This document shows, one piece after another, positions 26,968 through 35,850 of a DNA stretch of 64,000 bases; position 1 is the first letter of the stretch; the number at the start of each line of letters is the position of its first letter. The stretch is from JACDAN01 sp963834825 (GTDB lineage Bacteria; Actinomycetota; Thermoleophilia; Gaiellales; Gaiellaceae), in the NCBI GenBank assembly GCA_963834825.1, contig CAWICZ010000012.1:1-64000 (forward strand), given 5' to 3'. Position numbers and translations under genes: made by a program. The notes beneath the pieces were generated by a model, which ran no database searches, was not told the DNA's origin, and saw only the letters and a program-made list of their open reading frames with translations.

Positions 26968-28385
26968 CGTCCGACTGCGAGTGCCGGCAGCGGCGGCAGC
27001 ACGTCACCCAGGTGAGCCTCGAGCGCCAGCGCGGCCGCGAGGGCGAGGTGGTCGCGGTACGCGCCCGCCAGCACCTGCACGCCGACCGGCAGGCCTTCCT
27101 CCGCGCCGGCGGGCACGACCGCGCCGGGCACGCCGGCGATTGCATACGCAAAGGAGTAGGCGTAGTCGCCGTAGTCCGTCAGCTCGCCGCCGTCGCTCGG
27201 CCGGCGGCCGGGGAAGGGCGCCGGGCCCGCCGCGACCGGGCAGAGGACGACGTCGAAGCGGGAGATGAAGCGCCGCAGCTCGCTGCGCAGTGCCGCCCAG
27301 CGGCGCACGAGCGCAAAGAAGCCGGCGGCGCTCAGCGCGAGCGGCTCCAGGCTGTCGAAGAGCTCGACGACCTGAGGCACGTGCCGGCCCTCGGCGGCGG
27401 CGAGGTCGGCGCGTGCCTGCGCGCCGCCGTCGGCGGCCATCATCGCGAAGCCGACGTCGACCGCGTCCGCGAGCGAGGGCGGCTCGACTTCCTCCACGCG
27501 GGCGCCGAGCGACTCGAGCGTCGTCCCGGCGTACTCGATCGCCGCCCGCGTCCCTGGCGTGGTCGGGATGCCCGGCACCCCGGTGTAGAGCCCGATGCGG
27601 AGCGAGGCGGGATCGACGGATCGCGGGTCGCCGATCGGCGAGGCGCCGACGAGCGGGTCGACGTCGTCCGGGCCGGCGATCACGTGCAGCAGCAGCTCGA
27701 CGTCCTCGACCGCGCGGCCCATTGGCCCGAGCGTGCTCATGTCGAGCATGCCGGTGTCCTTCGTCGTGGGCCAGACGCCGGTCTCGGGCACGAGCCCGAC
27801 GGTCGGGCGAAGGCCGACCGTGCCGCAGAAGTGGCATGGCACTCGGATCGAGCAGAGGCCGTCGGACCCGATCCCGAGCGGCGAGGCGTCGACGGCGTGG
27901 AGCACCGCCTCGCCGCCGCTCGAGCCGCCCGACGTCCGCTCGAGGTCGTACGGGTTCCGGGTCCTGCCGTGCAGCGCGCTCTCGGTCTCGGCCGACCAGG
28001 TGTACTCGGGGAGCGTCGTTTTGCAGAGCACGACCGCGCCGGCGGCCTTCACGCGGGCGACGACGGTCGCGTCCGCGTCCGGCACGTTGTCGGCACGTGC
28101 CCAGGAGCCCGAGTGGCACGGCCGTCCCGCGACCGCGATCGAGTCCTTGATCGAGAGCGGCAGACCGAGCAGCGCTCCGGTCTCCCCTGCGGCCAGTCGG
28201 CGGTCGGCCGCGTCGGCCTCGGCGAGCGTCGCCTCGGCGTCGAGGTCGGCGACGGCGTTGAACGCACTGTCCGCAGCCTCGACACGCGCGAGCCGTTCCT
28301 CGGCCAGCTCGCGAGCGCTCAGCTCGCGGCGGCGCAGGAGCGCGAGCAGCTCGACCGCTGTCGGCTCACCTCTCGACGTCGGCAT
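26964..28385 (-). CDS. Amidase signature family protein
   Basis: A 473-residue enzyme from ATG 28385, which overlaps the CoA ligase 3' end by 20 nt. The amidase signature is present: catalytic Lys in LPLSIKDSIAVAG, Ser in TSGGSSGGEAVLHAV and the nucleophile region GIGSDGLCSIRVPCHFCG. The usual GGS before the nucleophile reads LCS, so the Ser is kept in a slightly changed loop. It hydrolyses amide bonds, releasing a carboxylic acid that the neighbouring CoA ligase could activate. Substrate specificity is not predictable from sequence. Confidence 0.9.
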   Translation of the reverse strand: MPTSRGEPTAVELLALLRRRELSARELAEERLARVEAADSAFNAVADLDAEATLAEADAADRRLAAGETGALLGLPLSIKDSIAVAGRPCHSGSWARADNVPDADATVVARVKAAGAVVLCKTTLPEYTWSAETESALHGRTRNPYDLERTSGGSSGGEAVLHAVDASPLGIGSDGLCSIRVPCHFCGTVGLRPTVGLVPETGVWPTTKDTGMLDMSTLGPMGRAVEDVELLLHVIAGPDDVDPLVGASPIGDPRSVDPASLRIGLYTGVPGIPTTPGTRAAIEYAGTTLESLGARVEEVEPPSLADAVDVGFAMMAADGGAQARADLAAAEGRHVPQVVELFDSLEPLALSAAGFFALVRRWAALRSELRRFISRFDVVLCPVAAGPAPFPGRRPSDGGELTDYGDYAYSFAYAIAGVPGAVVPAGAEEGLPVGVQVLAGAYRDHLALAAALALEAHLGDVLPPLPALAVGR

Positions 28386-30003
28386 CCCGGCCTCCGCTGA
28401 TCGCGGCCGGTGCGTCGAGCCGCGACCCGGCTGCCTCACGGTCCCACGTCGCCGGGCCAACGCCGCGCGCGCGTAGCTCCACCTTCCGCACCTTGCCGTT
28501 CTCGGTCAGCGGCAGCGCGTCGACAATCTCGACGTACCGTGGGATTGCGAAGCGGGAGAGCGAGGGCTCGCAGAACCGCACGAGCTCGGCGGGATCGAGG
28601 CTCCGTCCGCGCCGCGGCACGAGGAACGCCAGAACGTCGTCCTCGCCGAGCTCGGAGGGGACGGGGACGACGGCGGCCGCCTCAACCGCGGGATGGAGCT
28701 GCAGGATCTGTTCGACCTCCCAGCTCGAGATGTTCTCGCCGCGTCGTCGGACCGCGTCCTTCGACCGGTCGAGGAAGCGCAGGAACCCGTCCGCGTCGCG
28801 GACGACCCGGTCGCCTGTGTGGAACCAGCCGTCGCGCCATGCAGCGGCCGTCTCCTCGGGCAGCCGCCAGTACCCGGTCGCGAAGGCCAGCGGTTCGCGG
28901 CTGCGGAGCAGCAGCTCGCCGGCGGAGCCGTCGGCCGCGTCACCGCCCTGCTCGTCCACGACGCGGGCCTCGAACCCGGGCATCACGCGCCCCATCCACC
29001 CAGGCCGCTGGACCCCGTCGCGCGGCCCGATGGTGGCGTTGGTCTCGGTCATGCCGTGCCCCTCGACGAGCCGCACGCCGAAGCGCTTCTCGAACGCCCG
29101 CCACCCCTCGGCGGATGTGGCTGGAGCGAGCGCCACGCGCACGCGATGGGCACGGTCGAGCGGCGACGGCTCGCGGCCGAGCAGGATCGAGACCATCGTG
29201 CCGAGCAGGTACGTGACGGTCGCCTCGGCCTCCACGAGCCGGTCCCAGAACCGCGAGGCCGAGAAGCGAGGGCCGACGACGTACTCGGCGCCCGAGACGA
29301 GCGCCTGGACGAAGGCGTTGAGCGCGTTCGTGTGGTAGAGCGGCAGGCACGTGTAGAGCACGTCGTCGGGCTCCAGGTCGAGCCAGCCGGCGACGTTTTC
29401 GCCCCACCACGTGAACTGCGCGTGGGGGCAGATGACGCCCTTCGAGCGGCCGGTCGTGCCCGATGTATAGAGGATCGCGAGCGGGTCGGCGGGCCCCGGC
29501 GGCGCGGGGTCGACGGCCGGCCCCGCAGCCGGGAACGCCTCGATCGGGACGCCGCGGAGCGCGCCCTGCGCGTCGCCGCCGAGCAGCCAGACCCGCTCGA
29601 GGCCGGGCGGCCGCGACACTGCCGCGACGAACTCCTCGAGCCCTGCCTCAACCGCGAGCACCCGCGGCTCGGCGTCGTCGAGGACGTGTGCCAGGCCGGG
29701 CCCGCGCGCTGCGGCATTGATGGGCACGAGCACGGCGCCGCTCCACGCGCAGCCGAGCAACAGGGCCAGGACCTCCCAGCGGTTCTCCGACATCACGGCC
29801 ACGCGATCGCCGGGCCGAATGCCGGCCTCGGCCAGCATCCCGGCCGCCCGCGACGCCTCCGAAGCGACCTCGGAGTACGTGAGCGAGTGCGCGGAGACGC
29901 GGAGACACGGCCGGTCGCCCCACTCCTCCGAGGCCGCGCGGAGCAAGGTGGCGACGCTCCGCTCGCCCGCGCGAATCAGCGTCACCGCATGCCACCGCCG
30001 CAT
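28366..30003 (-). CDS. Acyl-CoA synthetase/AMP-dependent ligase (CaiC-like)
   Basis: A 545-residue adenylate-forming enzyme. Motifs in order are ILYTSGTTGRSKGVICPHAQ (ATP loop), LPLYHTNALN, GHGMTETN, GWFHTGDRVVRDADGFLRFLDRSKD and the C-terminal catalytic Lys in PLTENGKVRKVEL. It activates a carboxylic acid to its CoA thioester. The closest general type is the crotonobetaine/carnitine-CoA ligase group, but the acid is unknown. It heads the minus-strand operon with amidase and oxidoreductase. The 15-bp palindrome TGCATG-TCG-CATGCA lies directly at its start codon. Confidence 0.9.
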   Translation of the reverse strand: MRRWHAVTLIRAGERSVATLLRAASEEWGDRPCLRVSAHSLTYSEVASEASRAAGMLAEAGIRPGDRVAVMSENRWEVLALLLGCAWSGAVLVPINAAARGPGLAHVLDDAEPRVLAVEAGLEEFVAAVSRPPGLERVWLLGGDAQGALRGVPIEAFPAAGPAVDPAPPGPADPLAILYTSGTTGRSKGVICPHAQFTWWGENVAGWLDLEPDDVLYTCLPLYHTNALNAFVQALVSGAEYVVGPRFSASRFWDRLVEAEATVTYLLGTMVSILLGREPSPLDRAHRVRVALAPATSAEGWRAFEKRFGVRLVEGHGMTETNATIGPRDGVQRPGWMGRVMPGFEARVVDEQGGDAADGSAGELLLRSREPLAFATGYWRLPEETAAAWRDGWFHTGDRVVRDADGFLRFLDRSKDAVRRRGENISSWEVEQILQLHPAVEAAAVVPVPSELGEDDVLAFLVPRRGRSLDPAELVRFCEPSLSRFAIPRYVEIVDALPLTENGKVRKVELRARGVGPATWDREAAGSRLDAPAAISGGRDADVER

Positions 30004-30017
30004 GCATGTCGCATGCA
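30003..30017. promoter_or_regulatory. 15-bp palindrome at the CoA ligase start, operator candidate
   Basis: TGCATG (30003-30008) and CATGCA (30012-30017) are perfect inverted arms around TCG, immediately at and upstream of the CoA ligase ATG. A third GCATGC lies at 29987-29992. Position and symmetry suit repression by a dimeric regulator, possibly the GntR/FCD protein at 18498. Confidence 0.5.
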
Positions 30018-30040
30018 GCTGATCCTACGCGCACGAGTGC

Positions 30041-30094
30041 CAGATTCTGCTGCCACGCCGGGCTAGACCGTCCGCGAGCGGCAGATCGAATCTG
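30041..30094. promoter_or_regulatory. Two related dyads CAGAT...ATCTG upstream of the CoA ligase
   Basis: CAGATTCTG at 30041-30049 and CAGATCGAATCTG at 30082-30094 are both symmetric and share the CAGA/TCTG half-sites, about 43 nt apart between centres. They lie 40-90 nt upstream of the CoA ligase start and may be a second regulatory input. No matching protein can be named. Confidence 0.35.
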
Positions 30095-30187
30095 ACTTTG
30101 GTTCTAGGGGCGGGTGTTGGCCGTCGCCGTGGCGACAACCGAGACGGCAGCTAGGCGACGAGCCTCGCCTCCGCTTGAGCTCGCCGG

Positions 30188-30403
30188 CTACGCCTCGGGC
30201 CGTTCATCGAGGCCCCGAGTCGGTGGGGTCTCGCCGTTCTGGCCGCTGCCGTCGACGTGCTCGGTATCGACGGCTGCCGGCTCGAGGGCGGCGAGCGCCG
30301 CCGCCTTCTTGTTGTCCTTCTTCTCCTGCTTCCGGGCGCGCTTCTCCGCGCGCTCCCGTTCTCGCATCATCTTGCCCATCGTTTGCCGCTTCTTTGCAGC
30401 CAT
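30188..30403 (-). CDS. Small highly basic conserved protein
   Basis: A 71-residue protein. The first 35 residues are extremely basic and helical (MAAKKRQTMGKMMRERERAE, then KRARKQEKKDNKKAAA), and the C-terminus is acidic and low in complexity. Short Lys/Arg-rich proteins starting MAAKKRQTMGKM-R-ERE recur in actinobacterial genomes as conserved hypotheticals. Nucleic-acid or ribosome binding is a guess from charge alone. It is a monocistronic gene between the CoA ligase and MMPL genes. Confidence 0.7.
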   Translation of the reverse strand: MAAKKRQTMGKMMRERERAEKRARKQEKKDNKKAAALAALEPAAVDTEHVDGSGQNGETPPTRGLDERPEA

Positions 30404-30514
30404 TCAAGCCTCTCGTTGGGGAACGCCGGTCATACACGGTACTCGCTCCCCCGGCGGCCGTTACGGATCGTGCAGGTATGGGTTCAGAATCGGCTGGTGA
30501 AGCCGTACGCGACG

Positions 30515-33500
30515 TTACCGTTCGGCCGGCGCCGGCGGGACGTCGACCGTCTCTGTGGCCGCCGTCGGAGCCGGGCGGACGGCGGCGCCTTCGATGTCGA
30601 CGTGCGGGAGGGTGCGGTCGAGCCAGGCCGGAATCCACCAGCTTCCGGCCCCGGCCAGCACGAGCAGCGCCGGCGCGAGCAGAAGGACGGTCATGGCGGC
30701 CAGTGCGACGCCGACCGAGAGCCCGACGCCGAACTGCTTCACGGTCGGATCGTCGTTCAGCACGAAGCTCCCGAAGACGCTGATCATGATCAGCGCAGCC
30801 GCGACGATCACCCGGGCTCCCGCAGCGAGACCGCCGGCCACCGCCTGCCGATCCGATTCGTGGGTCGCGCGTCGATGCTCGATTTGGCTGATCAGAAACA
30901 CCTGGTAGTCCATCGAGAGGCCGAACAGAACCGCGAACATCATCAGCGGCACATAGCTTGCGATCGGGTCGGTTCCACTCGCCGTGTCGAGGCCGACGAG
31001 GCTCAATCCCCAGCCCCACTGAAACACCGCCGTGAGGACGCCGAACGCGGCGGCGACCGACAGGACGTTGGCGACTGCCGCCTGGGTCGGCGACGATAAG
31101 CGATCGGAACGCAACGAGGAGCACGACGAAGCTCAACGCGATCACGACGAGGATCACGAGCAGCAGCCGCGATGAGATTCCGCTGGCGAGATCGACGTAG
31201 CTCGCCGTTTGGCCGCCGACGAAGGCATCGACGTTCGTGCCCGACGTGGCCTGCGGAATCGTGTACGTGCGAAGCGTTAGAACGAGGTCAGCCGTCTCCG
31301 TCGCAGCAGGAGCCGTCGTCGCGATCACCGTGAAGACCACAGCGTTGCCGGCCTTGTTGATCCGCGGCGGCGAGACGACCTTCACGCCGAGCGTGGCGGT
31401 GAGGCCGTTCTGGAGCTTGACGAGCCTCGGGTCGGTCCCGCGCTCGTCACCACCGGCCTTGGTCAGCTCGTTCGTGAGCGCGGTCTGAAGCTGCTCGGCC
31501 TGCTGTTGCTGGCTCTGCGCCTGCTGCTCCTGCCCCTCGAGCTCGACCTTCTGGGTCTGCAGGTTTGCCGCCTGCGTCTGCAAGTCCGCAGCCTGTACCT
31601 GCAGGTCCGCCGCCTGCACCTGAAGGTCGGCCGCCTGCTCGACCAGCGTCTGCTTCTGCTTCACGACCGACTCCGCCTGCTTCGCGAGCGCGACAGAATC
31701 GGCGGCGAGCGCCCCGGCCTGGTCGGCAAGGTCGGCCTCCTCTTGCCGCAGTGTCTGCGAGGTCGCGATGAGCGCCTGCGACTGTGTCCGAAGCGCCTGC
31801 TCCTCTTGGATCACACGGTCGAGCTCCTTCTGAAGCCGATCCTCCTCCCGCTCCAGGCTTCGCAGCCTCGCCTCGAGCCGCGACCGCTCGGGCGGCGGCG
31901 GGTCGCGATTGAGCCGGGCCTGGACAGCTCGCTCCTCGGCGCGGGTGCGCGCAAGCCTGCGGACGACCGAGGATCCCTCCTTCGCCACCTTCGCGCCTTC
32001 ACGCGCCAGCTTCTTCGCTTCGGCTCCCGCGGCGTTCAGCTGCGTGGTCAGGCTCGCCTGCTTCTCCTGGAGTCGATCCCTGGTCGCCTGGAGCTCCAGC
32101 TCGTCCTCTGACATCTCCTTCGCCTGTTTTTCGAGGCTCGCTTGTTCCTGCTCCAGCGTGCCTTGCTGCTGCTCGAGCGCCTTCTGCTGGGTCTCGAGCT
32201 GGTCCTGCTGCCGGCTCAGCTCGGCGGCCTGTTGCGTCAGGCGCTGCTGCTCACTCTGGCCCTGCGTCTGCTCTTGCTCGAGCTGCTGCTTCAGAGCTTG
32301 CGCCTGCTGCTTCTGCTTCTCGAACTCACTGCTCGGCTTCGCCTGGGGATCGACCTCGGCCGCCACGAGGAGCGGCCCGTTGTACCCCACGCCGAAGCCC
32401 GCGGCCATCAGGTCGTAGGCCTGTCGTTCCGTGGTCGACTTCGGTGCGGCGCCGATGTCTTCCTGGCCGAGGTCGAGCGAGAAGAACGGGACGATGAGCG
32501 GTGCCAGGATCGCCGCCGCGGCGGCGATCGCAAGCCATGGATGCGCCGTCACCTGGCGTGCCCACCAGCCCCAGAAGCCGCGGTCGGGCGCCTTCGGCGA
32601 CGGACGGAGGAACGAGGGTAGCCGCAGCGAGTCGAGCCGCTTTCCGACGATTGCGAGGACTGCCGGCAGGAGCGTGATCGACGCCAGAACCGCAGTCACG
32701 ACCGCGAACGCCGCGGCGTATCCGAGCGAGGTGACGAGTGGAATCCCTGCGACGATCAGGGAGACCAATGCGATCACGACGGTGGTGCCGGCGAAGACGA
32801 TCGCGGTTCCAGTGGTCGCGACCGCGGTCGCGATCGACTCATCGAGAGGCGCGCCGGCTCGACGCTGGGCCCGATGCCGGCTGACGAGGAAGAGGGCATA
32901 GTCGATGCCCACCCCGAGACCGATCATCGTGGCGAGCGTCGGCGCGATCGTCGGCACGGTGACGAGGTGACCCAGGAGGCCGATCAAGGACAGGCCGACG
33001 AGCAGGCCGACGACTGCGGAGACGATCGGCAGGCCCATCGCGACGAGCGTCCCGAAGGTGAACGCGAGGATGATCATCGCCGCGGCGAGGCCGACGACCT
33101 CGCTGCTCTCCGTCGTCGGCTCCGAGAGCTCGCTCCCGATCGGTCCCCCGACGGCGACATCCATCCCCGCCGTCTGAGCCGGCTCCGTTGCGTCGAGAAC
33201 CTCCTGCGCGAGGTCGTCGGTCAGCTCGTCCCCGCCGACGTCGAGCAGCACAGGGATGAACGCGGTCCGCTTGTCCTTGCTGATCTGTGCGGCACCTTGC
33301 TGGCTGAACGGGTCAGTCGCACGCGAAACGTGCGGAACGGCAGTGATCGCCTTGTGCGAGGCCTCGATTGCCTGCTTCGCCTTCGAGTCCGTGACCTGAC
33401 CCGTCTCGACACGGAAGACGACCGGGCTGCTGCCGTTTTGCTGCGGCGGGAAGCGTTCAGCGAGCAGGTCGGTTGCCGCCTGACTGTCGGTGCCGGGAAG

Positions 33501-33638
33501 GCGGAGGTTGTCGCTCGTATTGCCCCCGAAGGATCGGACGGCCAGGACGACCGCTACGGCGGCGAGGGTCCAGGCGCCGACGACGATCCACCTTCGGCGG
33601 ACCACGAGCGTGCCGAGCCCAAGCAGGAAACGCGCCAT
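30515..33638 (-). pseudogene. MMPL/RND-family transporter with giant coiled-coil insertion (frameshifted)
   Basis: From ATG 33638, residues 1-845 include the first helix (RRRWIVVGAWTLAAVAVVLAV), the MMPL core with GVGIDYALFLVSRHR, and helices 2-7. The loop between the two membrane halves carries a Gln/Glu/Lys/Arg-rich coiled coil of about 290 residues (roughly 436-726), ending in four heptad copies of the type AADLQVQ. At about 31100 the frame shifts by one base. The second half continues as PTQAAVANVLSVAAAFG, GLSMDYQVFLISQIEHRR and four more helices, ending at 30515. Mycobacterial relatives export lipids. The coiled coil would project outside the membrane. Confidence 0.85.
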
Positions 33639-33691
33639 CGAGATCGCGACCCTTTCCTCGCGCTCAGCCGAGTGTATTCCGCCGCGCCAAA

Positions 33692-33811
33692 ATGACCCTC
33701 GTGGCGAACGCAACCGCGCACGGATGGATCGCACTCAGCGGGGGACGCTGGGAGGAAGCGCAAGCGTCCTCGCGGAGGATTGGACCTTCGGCGTTCAACG
33801 AGGGGGTCTAG
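33692..33811 (+). pseudogene. Possible gene remnant resembling the start of a LuxR/TPR-type protein
   Basis: A 39-codon frame from ATG 33692 reads TAHGWIALSGGRWEEAQASS, which resembles the first TPR-like helix of actinobacterial LuxR-type or TPR proteins (H-G-W-x-A-L-x-x-G-R-W-x-x-A). It then ends abruptly at a stop. It lies in the divergent gap before the small membrane ORF. The similarity is from memory of the motif only, and a chance frame is possible. Confidence 0.25.
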
Positions 33812-33814
33812 CCG

Positions 33815-33907
33815 ATGAATGCAGCCGTCATCACGATCTTCGTGATCGCGATCATCATCGTCGCCGTTCTGGCGCTCCGAGCATTCGGAAACGCTCGGAA
33901 GAGCTGA
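33815..33907 (+). CDS. 30-residue single-helix membrane miniprotein candidate
   Basis: ATG 33815 opens a 30-residue frame consisting of one hydrophobic helix (AAVITIFVIAIIIVAVLALR) with a short basic tail (NARKS). A purine-rich GAGGGGG lies about 9 nt upstream. The stop TGA at 33905-33907 abuts the convergent ion channel stop at 33908. The uninterrupted Ile/Val-rich composition argues that it is selected, but so short a frame could arise by chance. Confidence 0.4.
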   Translation: MNAAVITIFVIAIIIVAVLALRAFGNARKS

Positions 33908-34573
33908 TCAGCCGGCGGCCTCGCTCTGGCGCACCCAGAGCGTGACGAGCCGCGCGACCAGCGTGACCAGGAAGATCTGGCCGACGAGCGCCTCGACCAC
34001 GGTCAGCGCCTGCGGAAGGCCGACCGCGGGCGAGAGGTCGCCGAAGCCGAGCGTCGTCAGCGCGACGTAGCTGAAGTAGAGGTATTCGGACTGCTCGTGC
34101 GGGCCGGGCTGCGCGAAGAACGGCTCGTCGCGGAACTCATGCACGGCCAGGTAGAGGAACGCGAACAGCAGGCCGATGAGGACGTACGCGCAAAGAGCTC
34201 CAAGGACCGTCTCACGCGTGATCCGGCGATGGTGGAGGACGCGGTAGACGGTTACGGGCAGCGTCGCCGTCACGAGCAGCACGGCGGGCAGCAGGTACGT
34301 CAATCCGAGGAGCCCCGCCGAGTTGACGAACAGCACGATCGGCGCCAGCGCGACGCAGGCCGCGATCGTGATCGCGTGCCGACGGGTGATCTTGTGACCA
34401 GTATCCGGGTCGCTGATCGCGACGATGAGGGCGACGGCGGCGAGCAGCGTGCTTCCGATCGCACCCCACCGCGGATCGTCAACGAGCTCCAGGAGGAAGA
34501 AGTTGGCCAGCAGCAGGACGAGCAGGGTGGCGTAGCTGTCGAGGATGCGGACGAGATCGGCGCGGAGCTCCAC
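33908..34573 (-). CDS. Potassium-channel-like (ion channel family) membrane protein
   Basis: A 221-residue protein from GTG 34573; longer in-frame starts would run into the divergent gene at 34617. Five to six hydrophobic helices are present, the last two flanking a pore loop with the selectivity-filter-like TTLGFGDLSP (T-x-G-F/Y-G-D). This is the two-helix ion-channel (Ion_trans_2) signature behind an extra N-terminal four-helix region. It probably conducts K+ or a similar cation. No regulatory RCK domain follows. Confidence 0.82.
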   Translation of the reverse strand: MELRADLVRILDSYATLLVLLLANFFLLELVDDPRWGAIGSTLLAAVALIVAISDPDTGHKITRRHAITIAACVALAPIVLFVNSAGLLGLTYLLPAVLLVTATLPVTVYRVLHHRRITRETVLGALCAYVLIGLLFAFLYLAVHEFRDEPFFAQPGPHEQSEYLYFSYVALTTLGFGDLSPAVGLPQALTVVEALVGQIFLVTLVARLVTLWVRQSEAAG

Positions 34574-34616
34574 GTGAGCGTGGACGATATGGCCTCGGCC
34601 GTCTAAGGTCTCCGAC

Positions 34617-35702
34617 GTGCTCCGGCTCCTCGCCGCGCTGGTCACGCTGTTGGTCGCCGCCTCCGCCGCGGCGCTCGCGCCCGCTGCTTCGAGCAAGCAC
34701 AAAGGCGGGCCGACGCTCGAGTTCCGCGGCCAGGTCATCTTCCCGACCGGAACGACGTTCCAGAGCACGAACGTCGGCGGGCTCTCGTCGATCGCCTACG
34801 CCGGTGGCAAGACCTTCTACGTCATCTCCGACGACCAGACAAACGCGCGCTTCTACTCCCTCCGGGCCGACATCGCCGACGGACAGCTGAGCGCCGGCGA
34901 CATCACTTTCGAGTCGGTCACGATCCTGAAGCAACCCGACGGGACGCCCTACCCACCCGCGAGCCTCGACCCCGAGGGCTTCGCGCTCACGAAGCACGCC
35001 AGGCGGGCGATCGTCACGACCGAAGGCTTCGCGACGCCGACTCGACAGGTCGCGCCGTGGATCCGGCTCTACCGCCTCAACGGCTCCTACGTTCGTGACC
35101 TGCCGGTCCCGGCGGAGTTCGCACCGAATGCGACCCTCACGCAGGGCGTCCGGAACAACCTCGGCTTCGAAAGCGCCGCCACACGCGGAAAGCACCTCTT
35201 CACCGGCATCGAGAACGCGCTCGTCCAGGACGGCCCGCCCGCGACACTCACGAATGGAAGCCCGGCGCGGCTGCTCCGCTACGACGTCAAGCGCAACCGC
35301 CTCGAGCGGCAGTGGACATACCTGACCGACGCGATCGCCGAACCTCCCGTTCCGCCCACGCAGTTCGCGGTCAACGGTCTCGTCGAGCTGCTGCCGCTGA
35401 GCTCGAAGTCGTTGCTCTCGATGGAGCGATCGTTCTCCGTCGGCGCCCCGGACACCGGGAACACGATCAAGCTCTACCGCGTGGAGCTGCGCAGGGACGG
35501 CTCAACCACGAAGACGCTGCTCCTCGACCTGGACACACTCGGGATCCCGCTCGACAACGTCGAGGGGATGGCATTCGGGCCGAAGCTGCGCGGCGGCAAG
35601 CGAACGCTGCTCCTCGTCAGCGACAACAACTTCGCGGCGGCGCAGTTCACGCAGTTCCTGCTGTTCGCGGTCTCAGACCGCGACGAAGACGACGACGACT
35701 AG
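34617..35702 (+). CDS. Esterase-like activity of phytase family protein, secreted
   Basis: A 361-residue protein from GTG 34617 with a signal peptide (LLAALVTLLVAASAAALAPAA). The mature part is a beta-propeller-like domain with GGLSSIAYAGGKTFYVISDD near the start, SLDPEGFALT, GVRNNLGFESAA and LDNVEGMAFGPKLRGGKRTLLLVSDNNF near the end. These are hallmarks of the esterase-like phytase family (Pfam Phytase-like). It ends in a poly-Asp tail (DRDEDDDD), which could bind calcium. It probably acts extracellularly on phosphate or sugar esters; the substrate is unknown. Confidence 0.85.
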   Translation: MLRLLAALVTLLVAASAAALAPAASSKHKGGPTLEFRGQVIFPTGTTFQSTNVGGLSSIAYAGGKTFYVISDDQTNARFYSLRADIADGQLSAGDITFESVTILKQPDGTPYPPASLDPEGFALTKHARRAIVTTEGFATPTRQVAPWIRLYRLNGSYVRDLPVPAEFAPNATLTQGVRNNLGFESAATRGKHLFTGIENALVQDGPPATLTNGSPARLLRYDVKRNRLERQWTYLTDAIAEPPVPPTQFAVNGLVELLPLSSKSLLSMERSFSVGAPDTGNTIKLYRVELRRDGSTTKTLLLDLDTLGIPLDNVEGMAFGPKLRGGKRTLLLVSDNNFAAAQFTQFLLFAVSDRDEDDDD

Positions 35703-35714
35703 GGCGAAGCGCCT

Positions 35715-35736
35715 AGGAGGACACCTAGGTCCTCCT
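35715..35736. terminator. Hairpin(s) downstream of the phytase-like gene
   Basis: AGGAGGAC (35715-35722) pairs perfectly with GTCCTCCT (35729-35736) around a 6-nt loop, 12 nt after the stop. A second 5-bp hairpin (35748-35763) followed by TTCTTCC comes soon after. CCTAGG occurs three times in this 45-nt stretch. It could be a terminator or a leader element of the next gene. Confidence 0.4.
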
Positions 35737-35850
35737 GCCCCCGGCCTGCCCTAGGTCCAGGGCTTCTTCCGAAGCGTCGGCCTGCTCTCGAGCCCCACCA
35801 TCGATGGACAGGACGGGCAGCCGTCCGACCCCAAATCAAGGAGGAGCGAG

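Noticed and set aside
31500..31640. Tandem near-identical 21-nt repeats as a CRISPR-like array
   Set aside because: They are heptad-encoding repeats (AADLQVQ) inside the coiled coil of the MMPL gene, with no spacers.
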